The position numbers and the translations under genes are program-made. 64,000 nucleotides of DNA, taken from JALYRV01 sp036675475 (GTDB lineage Bacteria; Acidobacteriota; Vicinamibacteria; Vicinamibacterales; SCN-69-37). The DNA is taken from assembly GCA_036675475.1 (NCBI GenBank), contig JAKFEY010000042.1, positions 1 through 64,000 on the forward strand, in the 5' to 3' direction. Numbering within the stretch: position 1 is the first letter of the stretch; each line of letters opens with the position of its first letter. The notes under the pieces are model-generated. The model worked only from the letters and a program-made list of their open reading frames with translations. It did no database searches and was not told the DNA's origin. This document shows, piece by piece, positions 7,724-14,844 of the stretch.

Positions 7724-8260
7724 ATGTCCCGTATTGGCAAGAAACCGATTCCGCTGCCCAAGGGCGTGACCGTGGCCGTCAAGGACGGCGCGATCGAAGT
7801 CAAGGGCCCGAAGGGCGCCGTCAAGCAGGCGATTCCGCCCGGCGTCACGTTCCGGCAGGACGGCGATCAGCTGACCGCCGCGCTCGAGCGCGAGGACAAG
7901 GCGCTCGGCAAGTTCCACGGCCTGGCGCGCAGCCTGGTCGCCAACGCCGTGCTCGGCGTCACCGAGGGCTTCAAGAAGGAGCTCGACATCGTCGGCGTCG
8001 GCTACCGCGCGGAAGTGAAGGGCCGGCAGGTGCATTTCGCGCTCGGCTACTCGCACCCGGTGGTGTTCGACATGCCGCAGGGCGTCGACGTGGCCGTCGA
8101 CAAGCAGACGCACGTGACCGTGACCGGCGTCGATCGCCAGAAGGTCGGCCAGGCGGCCGCCAACATCCGGTCGCTGCGCAAGCCCGATCCGTACAAGCAG
8201 AAGGGCGTGCGCTACACCGGCGAAGTGCTGAAGAAGAAGGCCGGCAAGACCGGAGCCTAA
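7724..8260 (+). CDS. rplF: 50S ribosomal protein L6 (uL6)
   Basis: The 178-residue product starts MSRIGKKPIPLPKGV. The internal duplicated fold ends with ANIRSLRKPDPYKQKGVRYTGEVLKKKAGKTG, the L6 signature near the sarcin-ricin loop. ATG 7724 was preferred over an upstream in-frame start because the latter overlaps rpsH. rplR begins 2 bp after its stop. Confidence 0.97.
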   Translation: MSRIGKKPIPLPKGVTVAVKDGAIEVKGPKGAVKQAIPPGVTFRQDGDQLTAALEREDKALGKFHGLARSLVANAVLGVTEGFKKELDIVGVGYRAEVKGRQVHFALGYSHPVVFDMPQGVDVAVDKQTHVTVTGVDRQKVGQAAANIRSLRKPDPYKQKGVRYTGEVLKKKAGKTGA

Positions 8261-8262
8261 CC

Positions 8263-8637
8263 ATGCGAATCAAGACGAAGAAAGACAAGCGCGAGCGCAT
8301 TCACCTGCGGCAGCGCAAGAAGATGAGCGGCACCGGCGCGCGGCCGCGCCTGGCCGTGTTCCGCAGCGTCACCCACACCTACGCGCAGGTGATCGACGAC
8401 ATGTCGGGCACCACGCTCGTGTCGGCGGCCTCGACCGAAGCGGCGCTCAAGGGCGCGTTCGGCAAGGACGCCAAGGGCGGCAACGTCGCCGGCGCGAAGG
8501 CGATCGGCAAGGCCATCGCCGAGCGCGCGAAGGCAAAGGGCATCACGCGCGTGGTGTTCGATCGCGGCGGCTATCTGTATCACGGGCGCGTGCGCGCGGT
8601 GGCCGAAGCGGCCCGCGAAGCCGGGCTGGAGTTCTAG
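8263..8637 (+). CDS. rplR: 50S ribosomal protein L18 (uL18)
   Basis: 5S rRNA-binding protein of 124 residues. Seen: GARPRLAVFRSVTHTYAQVIDDMSG and the terminal VFDRGGYLYHGRVRAVAEAAREAGLEF. The Arg/Lys-rich N-terminus (residues 1-25) is the usual rRNA-binding tail. A GC-rich dispersed repeat fills the 82-bp gap after it. Confidence 0.97.
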   Translation: MRIKTKKDKRERIHLRQRKKMSGTGARPRLAVFRSVTHTYAQVIDDMSGTTLVSAASTEAALKGAFGKDAKGGNVAGAKAIGKAIAERAKAKGITRVVFDRGGYLYHGRVRAVAEAAREAGLEF

Positions 8638-8644
8638 GCGCAGC

Positions 8645-8716
8645 GAGCGGCGCGGGGCGAAGGGGCCCCGCGAGCGAGCGAGCTAGGCGGGGCGCAGGGG
8701 TCCCCGCCGGAGAGAT
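8645..8716 (+). repeat. GC-rich dispersed repeat (copy 1), supplies rpsE leader
   Basis: Most of the rplR-rpsE gap is a roughly 75-bp GC-rich sequence. It contains GGGGCCCCGCGAGCGA and ends GTCCCCGCCGGAG. A closely similar sequence lies on the minus strand at 24513-24590. In both places the GGAG at its end sits about 8 bp before the next ATG, so the element itself provides the ribosome binding site. Confidence 0.8.
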
Positions 8717-8719
8717 TAG

Positions 8720-9241
8720 ATGAAGAAGATCGGCAGTCGCGAAAAGATTGACGCCTCGCAGCTCGACCTGAAGGACACGGTCGTCCAGATCAGCCGCGTG
8801 ACGAAGGTCGTCAAGGGCGGCAAGAACCTGAGCTTCAGCGCGCTGGTGGTCGTCGGCGACGGCGCCGGCGTGGTGGGCTACGGCGTCGGCAAGGCGAAGG
8901 AAGTGCCGTCGGCCATCCGCAAGGCGATCGAGGCGGCGAAGAAGAACCTGATCCGCGTGCCCATGAAGGGCACGACGGTGCCGCATCCGGTGGTCGGCAA
9001 CTTCGGCGCCGGCAGCGTGCTGCTCAAGCCCGCGCCGGAAGGCACGGGCATCATCGCGGGCGGCGGCGTGCGCGCGGTGGTCGAGTCGGCCGGCATCACC
9101 AACGTGCTGACCAAGTCGCTCGGGTCGGCGAACCACCACAACGTGGTGCGCGCGACGTTCGCGGCGCTCCTCGGGCTGAAGGATCCCGCGTTCATCGCGC
9201 GGCTCCGCGGCAAGGATCTCGAGGAAATGATCTCGGCGTAG
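8720..9241 (+). CDS. rpsE: 30S ribosomal protein S5 (uS5)
   Basis: The 173-residue protein has the double-stranded RNA-binding-like N-domain (ISRVTKVVKGGKNLSFSALVVVGD, residues about 20-45), then GVGKAKEVPSAIRKAIEAAKKN and the C-terminal GSANHHNVVRATFAAL. S5 takes part in decoding accuracy and in the mRNA entry site. Its leader is the end of the dispersed repeat. Confidence 0.97.
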   Translation: MKKIGSREKIDASQLDLKDTVVQISRVTKVVKGGKNLSFSALVVVGDGAGVVGYGVGKAKEVPSAIRKAIEAAKKNLIRVPMKGTTVPHPVVGNFGAGSVLLKPAPEGTGIIAGGGVRAVVESAGITNVLTKSLGSANHHNVVRATFAALLGLKDPAFIARLRGKDLEEMISA

Positions 9242-9245
9242 CCGC

Positions 9246-9289
9246 GGATCTGGCGATGCGGATCTGGCGATCTGGTGAGTTGGTGATTT
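9246..9289 (+). repeat. Octad-repeat array between rpsE and rpmD
   Basis: Degenerate GATCTGGC/GATCTGGT/GAGTTGGT/GATTTG units with an 8-bp period run right up to the rpmD ATG. No Shine-Dalgarno sequence remains in front of the start codon. Confidence 0.8.
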
Positions 9290-9290
9290 G

Positions 9291-9494
9291 ATGGCTAAGA
9301 AAACGGACAAGAAGAAGACGGCCGACACGGTGAAGATCACGCTCGTCGTGAGCCCCATCGGCTTCAACAAAACGCAGGCCGCGACGGTGCAGGGCCTGGG
9401 CCTCCGCCGGCTCCGGCATTCGGTCGAAGTCGTGGACACGCCCGCCACGCGCGGCATGATCCACAAGGTGCGGCACCTCGTGAAAGTCGGCTAG
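9291..9494 (+). CDS. rpmD: 50S ribosomal protein L30 (uL30)
   Basis: A 67-residue L30 with KITLVVSPIGFNKTQAATVQGLGLRRLRHSVEV and the GMIHKVRHLVKV end. It carries a short Lys-rich N-terminal extension (AKKTDKKKTAD). ATG 9291 is chosen over the TTG one codon upstream. Both the gene start and the gap behind it are bordered by octad arrays. Confidence 0.95.
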   Translation: MAKKTDKKKTADTVKITLVVSPIGFNKTQAATVQGLGLRRLRHSVEVVDTPATRGMIHKVRHLVKVG

Positions 9495-9501
9495 GTGCCG
9501 G

Positions 9502-9532
9502 TGAATCTGGCGATCTGGTGATCTGGTGAATT
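9502..9532 (+). repeat. Octad-repeat array between rpmD and rplO
   Basis: GAATCTGGC, GATCTGGT, GATCTGGT and GAATTT follow each other with an 8-bp period and end directly at the rplO ATG. No Shine-Dalgarno sequence is visible. Confidence 0.8.
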
Positions 9533-9533
9533 T

Positions 9534-9983
9534 ATGTCTCTGACAGGTTTGAAGCCGCCGAAGGGCGCGAAGCACGCGAAGAAGCGCGTCGGCCGCGGGC
9601 AGGGCTCGGGCAACGGCAAAACGGCCGGGCGCGGCCACAAGGGCGCGAAGTCGCGCTCGGGGTTCACGCACAAGCGCGGGTTCGAAGGCGGCCAGATGCC
9701 GCTGCACCGCCGCATGCCGAAGCGCGGGTTCCACAACCCGTTCGGCGTGGACTACGAGATCGTCAACCTCGACACGATTGCCGAGGTGTTCGACGCCGGC
9801 TCGGAAGTGACGCCGGAGCTGCTCGAGGCGCGCGGCCTCATCAGCGGCGGCGCGCGCACGAAGGTCAAGGTGCTGGCGCGCGGCGACATCAGCAAGAAGC
9901 TGACGGTGCGCGCGCACAAGTTCAGCGGCACCGCCCAGGAGAAGATCACGGCGGCGGGCGGCACCGCCGAGGTGCTGGCGTAA
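9534..9983 (+). CDS. rplO: 50S ribosomal protein L15 (uL15)
   Basis: The 149-residue product has the Gly/Lys-rich N-terminus (KKRVGRGQGSGNGKTAGRGHKG) and the GFEGGQMPLHRRMPKRGF signature. It is a core 50S assembly protein. secY starts 4 bp after its stop, as in the standard spc order. Confidence 0.97.
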   Translation: MSLTGLKPPKGAKHAKKRVGRGQGSGNGKTAGRGHKGAKSRSGFTHKRGFEGGQMPLHRRMPKRGFHNPFGVDYEIVNLDTIAEVFDAGSEVTPELLEARGLISGGARTKVKVLARGDISKKLTVRAHKFSGTAQEKITAAGGTAEVLA

Positions 9984-9987
9984 GCGC

Positions 9988-11385
9988 ATGGAAAACGCGA
10001 TCAAGAACCTGTTCGCAGTCCCGGAGCTGAGGAAGCGGATCCTCTTCACCTTCGGGCTGCTCGGGGTTTACCGGATCGGCAGCGCGATACCGACGCCCGG
10101 AATCAATACGGCGGCCCTTGCGCAGCTCGCGGAAGGCGCGCGCAACACGATGTTCGGCCTCTACGACATGTTCTCGGGGAACAACCTGTCGCAGATGACG
10201 ATCTTCGCGCTGGGCGTGATGCCGTACATCAGTGCGTCGATCATCCTGCAGCTGCTGACGGTGGTCTGGCCGTACCTCGAGCGTCTCTCGAAGGAAGGCG
10301 AGCTGGGCCGCCGCAAGATCACGCAGTACACGCGCTACGGCACCGTGCTGCTGAGCGTGGTGCAGGCCTTCGGCATCGCCATCTGGCTCGAGAAGAGCAC
10401 GATGATGACCGGCGGCACGCAGCTGGTGTACGACCCGGGCTGGGGCTTCCGGCTGATGACGGTGCTGACGCTGACGGCCGGCTCGATGCTGGTCATGTGG
10501 CTCGGCGAGCAGATCACCGAGCGCGGCATCGGCAACGGCATGTCGCTGCTGATTTTCGCCGGTATCATCGTCAACCTGCCGCGCGCGGTCATCGTGACCC
10601 TCGGCCAGCTGCAGACCGGGCAGATCGGCCCGATCGTGCTGGTGCTGCTGCTGGTGCTGATGGCGCTGGTCATCGCCGCGATTGTCTTCGTCGAGCGCGC
10701 CCACCGGCGCGTGACGGTGCAGTACGCCAAGCGCCTGGTCGGCCGCCGCATGTATGGCGGGTCGAGCACGCACATTCCGCTGAAGGTGAACACGGGCGGC
10801 GTCATGCCGGTCATCTTCGCCTCGTCGATTCTCGCGTTTCCCGCGACCATCGGCCAGATGTGGGTGGCGCAGGGCGATACGGGTCTCATGCGGCAGATCC
10901 TCGATCAGCTGCAGATGGGCTATCCGCTCTACGTGCTGCTGTACGTGACGATGATCATCTTCTTCGCGTACTTCTACACGGCGATCATCTTCAATCCGGA
11001 TGACGTCGCGGAGAACATGCGGAAGTACGGCGGGTTCGTGCCGGGCATCCGGCCGGGCAAGCGCACGGCCGAGCACATCGACACGATTCTCGCGCGCATC
11101 ACGCTGGTGGGCGCCGTGTATCTGGCGGCGGTGGCGCTGCTGCCGGAGTTCCTGATCAACGGCTTCAAGATCAACCAGCTGCCGTGGGTGGGCGACAGCC
11201 TCGACACCGTGGTGCCGCGGTTCATCACCGACGGCATGGGCGTGCAGTTCTATTTCGGCGGCACGTCGCTGCTGATCATCGTCGGCGTGGCCATGGACAC
11301 GGTGCAGCAGATCGAATCGCAGCTGATCATGCGGCACTACGACGGCTTCATGAAGAAGTCGCGCATCCGGGGCCGCCGCGGGTGA
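9988..11385 (+). CDS. secY: Protein translocase subunit SecY
   Basis: Channel-forming subunit of the Sec translocon. The 465-residue protein has ten predicted membrane helices, beginning with RILFTFGLLGVYRIGSAIPTPG at residues about 15-36. TM3 contains ISASIILQLL, cytosolic loops carry ERAHRRVTVQYAKR and the GFVPGIRPGKRTAEHI segment, and the C-terminal tail is Arg/Lys-rich. An inserted stretch near residues 135-150 (KSTMMTGGTQLVYDPGWG) is longer than in E. coli. It follows rplO at 4 bp; adk follows. Confidence 0.97.
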   Translation: MENAIKNLFAVPELRKRILFTFGLLGVYRIGSAIPTPGINTAALAQLAEGARNTMFGLYDMFSGNNLSQMTIFALGVMPYISASIILQLLTVVWPYLERLSKEGELGRRKITQYTRYGTVLLSVVQAFGIAIWLEKSTMMTGGTQLVYDPGWGFRLMTVLTLTAGSMLVMWLGEQITERGIGNGMSLLIFAGIIVNLPRAVIVTLGQLQTGQIGPIVLVLLLVLMALVIAAIVFVERAHRRVTVQYAKRLVGRRMYGGSSTHIPLKVNTGGVMPVIFASSILAFPATIGQMWVAQGDTGLMRQILDQLQMGYPLYVLLYVTMIIFFAYFYTAIIFNPDDVAENMRKYGGFVPGIRPGKRTAEHIDTILARITLVGAVYLAAVALLPEFLINGFKINQLPWVGDSLDTVVPRFITDGMGVQFYFGGTSLLIIVGVAMDTVQQIESQLIMRHYDGFMKKSRIRGRRG

Positions 11386-11423
11386 CCGCGATGCCGGGGA
11401 CGCGACTGCCCGGGGATCCGGTC

Positions 11424-12065
11424 ATGGCGCTCAACCTCGTCATGCTCGGGCCGCCCGGGGCGGGCAAGGGCACGCAGGCCGAGCGCTTCGCGCTCACGCA
11501 CGGCGTGCCGAAGATCTCGACGGGCGACATCCTGCGCGAGGCCGTCGCAGCGCAGACGGCGATGGGCGTGGCCGCGAAGAAGGTCATGGACGCGGGCCGG
11601 CTGGTCGGCGACGAGATCATGATCGGGATCGTCAGCGAGCGGCTGCGCCGCGCGGATGCGAAGGCGGGGTTCGTGCTCGACGGCTTCCCGCGCACGGTGC
11701 CGCAGGCCGCGGCGCTCGACGGGATGCTGGGCAGCCAGCCGCTCGTGGTGGTCGACATCGTGGTGCCCGAGGAAACGCTGGTGCGCCGGCTGGCCTCGCG
11801 GCGGATGTGCGGCAGCTGCGGGCACAGCGCGCTGCCCAACGAGAAGGACTGCCCGAAGTGCGGCGGCGACCTGGTGGTGCGGATCGACGACAGCGCCGGC
11901 ATTGTGCTCGAGCGGCTGCGCGTGTATGCGGAGCAGACGGCGCCGATCGTGGAGTTTTACCGCGGGCGCCCGAACTTCCGGGCGATTGACGGGACGAAGT
12001 CGCCCGAAGAGGTGCAGGCGGCGATTTGCGCAGCCGTGACGGCGGTGGCGGGAGGCGCGGCGTGA
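11424..12065 (+). CDS. adk: Adenylate kinase
   Basis: Catalyses ATP + AMP = 2 ADP. The P-loop GPPGAGKGT is at residues about 8-16, followed by ISTGDILREAV for AMP binding and DGFPRTVPQA. The LID carries four Cys in CGSCGHSALP and CPKCGG (zinc type). Start: ATG 11424 gives MALNLVMLGPPG, matching the family; an in-frame ATG at 11391 would add 11 residues and cannot be excluded. The 213-residue length is typical. The stop overlaps the map start. Confidence 0.95.
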   Translation: MALNLVMLGPPGAGKGTQAERFALTHGVPKISTGDILREAVAAQTAMGVAAKKVMDAGRLVGDEIMIGIVSERLRRADAKAGFVLDGFPRTVPQAAALDGMLGSQPLVVVDIVVPEETLVRRLASRRMCGSCGHSALPNEKDCPKCGGDLVVRIDDSAGIVLERLRVYAEQTAPIVEFYRGRPNFRAIDGTKSPEEVQAAICAAVTAVAGGAA

Positions 12066-12841
12066 TCGTGTATCGCACGCGCGCCGAAATCGAGCGCATG
12101 CGCGCCGCCAACCAGCTGGTCGCGTCGATCCTGGCGGCGCTCGAGGCGGCCGTCGCGCCGGGCGTGAGCACGGCGGATCTGGACGCGCTGGCGGAGCGGC
12201 TGACGCGTGAAGGCGGCGCGGTGCCGGCCTTCAAGGGCTATCGCGGCTATCCGTCGACGCTGTGCGCGTCGGTGAACGAGCAGGTGGTGCACGGCATTCC
12301 GTCGCCGACGCCGCTGGCCGACGGCGACATCGTGTCGCTCGACATCGGCGTGAAGCTCGACGGCTACTTCGGCGACTCGGCGGTGACCGTGCCGGTGGGC
12401 AAGGTCGACGACCGGACGTCGCAGCTGCTGGCCGTGACGCGCGAGTCGCTCGAGAAGGCGATCGCGGAAGTGCGCGTCGGCAAGCGCCTGTCGGACATCG
12501 GGCATGCGGTGCAGGCCCACGTCGAGGCGCATGGATTTTCGGTGGTGCGCGAGTTCGTCGGGCACGGCATCGGCGAAGAGTTGCACGAGGACCCGCAGGT
12601 GCCCAACTACGGGCAGCCGGGCCGCGGCGCGAAGCTGGCCGAAGGCATGGTGCTGGCGATCGAGCCGATGGTGGCGATGGGCCGGCCGGACGTGCGGATT
12701 CTGCCGGACGGCTGGACCGCGGTGACGCGCGACGGCAGCCTGGCGGCGCACTTCGAGCACACGGTGGCCGTGACGGCCGACGGGCCGCTCGTGCTGACGC
12801 GCCGGCCGGCCGGCACGGCCGCGCAGAAGCGGGCCAGCTGA
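12062..12841 (+). CDS. map: Methionine aminopeptidase, type I
   Basis: Removes the initiator Met from new proteins using two metal ions. The expected ligands are visible: Asp in VSLDIGVKLDGYFGDSAVT, His in VGHGIGEELHEDPQVPNYG, and Glu in AIEPMV and EHTVAVT. Start is GTG 12062 (MIVYRTRAEIERMR), overlapping the adk TGA by three bases. At 259 residues it is normal for class Ia without a zinc-finger extension. Cluster position between adk and infA is common in bacteria. Confidence 0.96.
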   Translation: MIVYRTRAEIERMRAANQLVASILAALEAAVAPGVSTADLDALAERLTREGGAVPAFKGYRGYPSTLCASVNEQVVHGIPSPTPLADGDIVSLDIGVKLDGYFGDSAVTVPVGKVDDRTSQLLAVTRESLEKAIAEVRVGKRLSDIGHAVQAHVEAHGFSVVREFVGHGIGEELHEDPQVPNYGQPGRGAKLAEGMVLAIEPMVAMGRPDVRILPDGWTAVTRDGSLAAHFEHTVAVTADGPLVLTRRPAGTAAQKRAS

Positions 12842-12854
12842 CGCCGCGCGGGGC

Positions 12855-13055
12855 ATGGCTGAGGTCATCGGCACCGTGCGCGAGCAGCTGCCCTCGGCGC
12901 TGTATCGCGTCGAGCTCGAGGACGGCAGGATGGTGACGGCGCATCCGGGAACGGGCGCGCGCAGGAATTTCATCCGGCTGCTGATTGGCGACCGGGTCGT
13001 CGTGACCCTGATGCCAGGGGATCCGACAAGGGCGCGCGTGGTGCGAAAAGCGTGA
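12855..13055 (+). CDS. infA: Translation initiation factor IF-1
   Basis: OB-fold factor that occupies the ribosomal A site during initiation. The core GTVREQLPSALYRVELEDGRMVTAH and NFIRLLIGDRVVVTLMPGDPTRARVV matches IF-1. At 66 residues it is a few residues shorter than the usual 72, lacking the acidic N-terminal stretch before the first strand. There is no usable start upstream of ATG 12855. An octad array separates it from rpmJ. Confidence 0.95.
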   Translation: MAEVIGTVREQLPSALYRVELEDGRMVTAHPGTGARRNFIRLLIGDRVVVTLMPGDPTRARVVRKA

Positions 13056-13065
13056 CGCGCGCGGC

Positions 13066-13104
13066 GAAGTTGGTGATCTGGTGAACTGGTGAGTTGGTGA
13101 ACTT
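13066..13104 (+). repeat. Octad-repeat array between infA and rpmJ
   Basis: GAAGTTGGT, GATCTGGT, GAACTGGT, GAGTTGGT and GAACTT follow with an 8-bp period and end at the rpmJ ATG. As at rpmD and rplO, no Shine-Dalgarno sequence is left before the start codon. Confidence 0.8.
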
Positions 13105-13218
13105 ATGAAGGTCAGAGCGTCCGTCAAGAGAATTTGCGACAAGTGCAAGGTCGTCCGCCGCCGCGGCGTGGTCCGCGTGATCTGCACCAATCAGAAGCAC
13201 AAGCAGCGGCAGGGATAG
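13105..13218 (+). CDS. rpmJ: 50S ribosomal protein L36 (bL36), zinc type
   Basis: A 37-residue protein with the complete zinc ribbon: CDKC at residues 11-14, then a third Cys at 27 and His 32 (VICTNQKHKQRQG). This is the C+ form of L36. It binds 23S rRNA late in 50S assembly. Immediately follows an octad array; rpsM starts 10 bp downstream. Confidence 0.95.
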   Translation: MKVRASVKRICDKCKVVRRRGVVRVICTNQKHKQRQG

Positions 13219-13228
13219 AGGTTAACGA

Positions 13229-13606
13229 ATGGCACGCATCGCAGGCGTCGATCTTCCGCGCACCAAGCGCATCGAGATTGGCCTTACTTACATCTTCGGC
13301 ATCGGCCGGAAGCGTTCGGGCGACATCCTCACCGAGGCGGGCGTGAGCCCGGACATCCGCGTGAAGGATCTGTCGGAAGACGACGTCCGGAAGATCAGCC
13401 GTGTGCTCGAAGAGCAGGGCCGGGTGGAAGGCGACCTCCGCAAGGAGATTTCGCTCAACATCAAGCGCCTGATGGAGATCGGCAGCTATCGCGGGCTGCG
13501 GCACCGCAAGGGCCTGCCGGTCCGGGGCCAGCGGTCGAAGACCAACGCGCGCACCCGGAAAGGGCCGCGCAAGGGCGCGGTCGCCGGCAAGAAGAAGACG
13601 GTCTGA
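13229..13606 (+). CDS. rpsM: 30S ribosomal protein S13 (uS13)
   Basis: The 125-residue product begins MARIAGVDLPRTKRIEIGLTYIFGIG and ends with GLPVRGQRSKTNARTRKGPRKG and a Lys-rich tail. The tail contacts the P-site tRNA. S13 partners S19 in the head. The rpsM-rpsK-rpsD-rpoA-rplQ order is the standard alpha segment. Confidence 0.97.
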   Translation: MARIAGVDLPRTKRIEIGLTYIFGIGRKRSGDILTEAGVSPDIRVKDLSEDDVRKISRVLEEQGRVEGDLRKEISLNIKRLMEIGSYRGLRHRKGLPVRGQRSKTNARTRKGPRKGAVAGKKKTV

Positions 13607-13618
13607 GGATTTTGATTC

Positions 13619-14074
13619 ATGGCTAAACAGGAACCGGTCGACGGCGCTACGCCCGACACAGGCGGCAAGAAGGCGGCAGGCAGGCCTGCCAAGAAGAAGG
13701 CGTTCAAGAAGCGCGGCGAAAAGCGCGTCGTGCATCACGGCTACGCCCACATTCAGGCGTCGTTCAACAACACGATCGTGACGATCACCGACGCCGAGGG
13801 GCACGTGATCGCGTGGTCGAGCGCCGGCGCGATCGGGTTCAAGGGATCGCGCAAGGGCACGCCGTTCGCCGCGACGCAGGCCGCGCTCAACGCGGGCAAC
13901 GCCGCGAAGACGTACGGGCTGCGCTCGCTCGAGGTGAAGGTGAAGGGGCCGGGCGCCGGCCGCGAGTCGGCGATCCGCGCGCTGCAGACGGTCGGCATCG
14001 ACGTCAAGTCGATCCGTGACGTCACGCCGATTCCGCACAACGGCTGCCGGCCGCCCAAGCGGCGTCGCGTCTAG
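13619..14074 (+). CDS. rpsK: 30S ribosomal protein S11 (uS11) with N-terminal extension
   Basis: The core of S11 is complete: HIQASFNNTIVTITDAEGHVIAWSSAG and the C-terminal IRDVTPIPHNGCRPPKRRRV. At 151 residues it is about 20 longer than usual. The extra N-terminal residues (KQEPVDGATPDTGGKKAAGRPAKKKAFKKRG) are low-complexity and basic, and are probably disordered. S11 lies on the 30S platform at the mRNA exit. Confidence 0.96.
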   Translation: MAKQEPVDGATPDTGGKKAAGRPAKKKAFKKRGEKRVVHHGYAHIQASFNNTIVTITDAEGHVIAWSSAGAIGFKGSRKGTPFAATQAALNAGNAAKTYGLRSLEVKVKGPGAGRESAIRALQTVGIDVKSIRDVTPIPHNGCRPPKRRRV

Positions 14075-14091
14075 AGGAATAAAGAGAACAT

Positions 14092-14721
14092 ATGGCTCGA
14101 TACATTGGTCCCGTGTGCCGGCTGTGCCGGCGAGAGGGCATGAAGCTTTTCCTCAAGGGAGAGCGCTGCTACACCGAGAAGTGCGCGATCGAGAAGCGCA
14201 ACCTGCCGCCCGGCCAGCACGGCCGCGCGCGCAAGGCGAAGATGGTGGGCTACGGCGTCCAGCTGCGCGAGAAGCAGAAGGTCAAGCGCATCTACGGCGT
14301 GCTCGAGAACCAGTTCCGCCGGTACTTCGAGACGGCCGAGCGCACGCGCGGCATCACGGGCGAGACGCTGCTGCAGCTGCTCGAGCGGCGCCTCGACAAC
14401 GTGATCTACCGCGCCGGCTTCTCGACCTCGCGCGCGCAGGCGCGCCAGCTCGTGCGCCACGGCCACTTCCTGGTCAACGGCCGCAAGGTCGACGTGCCGT
14501 CGTACTCGGTGCGCCAGGGCGACGTGGTGTCGGTGCGCCAGTCGAGCCTCGAGAACGCCGCCATCGCGCACGCGATGGAGGAAGTGAAGGGCCGCGGCGT
14601 GCCCGAGTGGATCGCGATCGACAGCACGAAGCTGGCGGGCACGATCGCGTCGCTGCCCACGCGCGAGCAGATCAACCTGCCCGTGCAGGAGCAGCTCATC
14701 GTGGAGTTGTACAGCAAGTAA
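14092..14721 (+). CDS. rpsD: 30S ribosomal protein S4 (uS4), zinc type
   Basis: A 209-residue S4 whose N-terminus has four Cys (CRLC, then CYTEKC) in zinc-knuckle spacing. It then shows NLPPGQHGRAR and the S4 RNA-binding domain (RLDNVIYRAGFSTSRAQARQLVRHGHFLVNG). S4 nucleates 30S assembly and in some bacteria represses the alpha operon. A 123-bp gap with structure separates it from rpoA. Confidence 0.97.
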   Translation: MARYIGPVCRLCRREGMKLFLKGERCYTEKCAIEKRNLPPGQHGRARKAKMVGYGVQLREKQKVKRIYGVLENQFRRYFETAERTRGITGETLLQLLERRLDNVIYRAGFSTSRAQARQLVRHGHFLVNGRKVDVPSYSVRQGDVVSVRQSSLENAAIAHAMEEVKGRGVPEWIAIDSTKLAGTIASLPTREQINLPVQEQLIVELYSK

Positions 14722-14723
14722 TT

Positions 14724-14756
14724 CAGAATTCGCGAGTTCTGAATTCAGAATTTCAG
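14724..14756 (+). repeat. AATTCAG heptad array after rpsD
   Basis: Degenerate ATTCAGA/ATTCGCG/AGTTCTG/AATTCAG units with a 7-bp period begin just after the rpsD stop. It is AT-rich compared with all surrounding DNA and largely self-complementary because GAATTC is palindromic. Confidence 0.75.
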
Positions 14757-14778
14757 TCAACGCCGCCGCGTCAGCGTG

Positions 14779-14807
14779 GGCCGCGGATCTGGTCCGGTTC
14801 CGCGGCC
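14779..14807 (+). other. Stem-loop in the rpoA leader
   Basis: GGCCGCGGA (14779-14787) and TCCGCGGCC (14799-14807) form a perfect 9-bp stem with an 11-nt loop. It lies 38 bp before the rpoA start, between an AT-rich heptad array and a GAGAGGACAG ribosome binding site. It has no U-tract, so it is not a simple terminator. It could be a processing site or a translational control structure, but nothing proves a role. Confidence 0.5.
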
Positions 14808-14844
14808 AGTAGCTGCCGGCGGCATAGCGAGAGGACAGACAGTC

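Noticed and set aside
8720..9241. A spectinomycin-resistance-type change in S5
   Set aside because: The relevant loop looks ordinary and nothing else suggests selection; I could not compare it with a reference.
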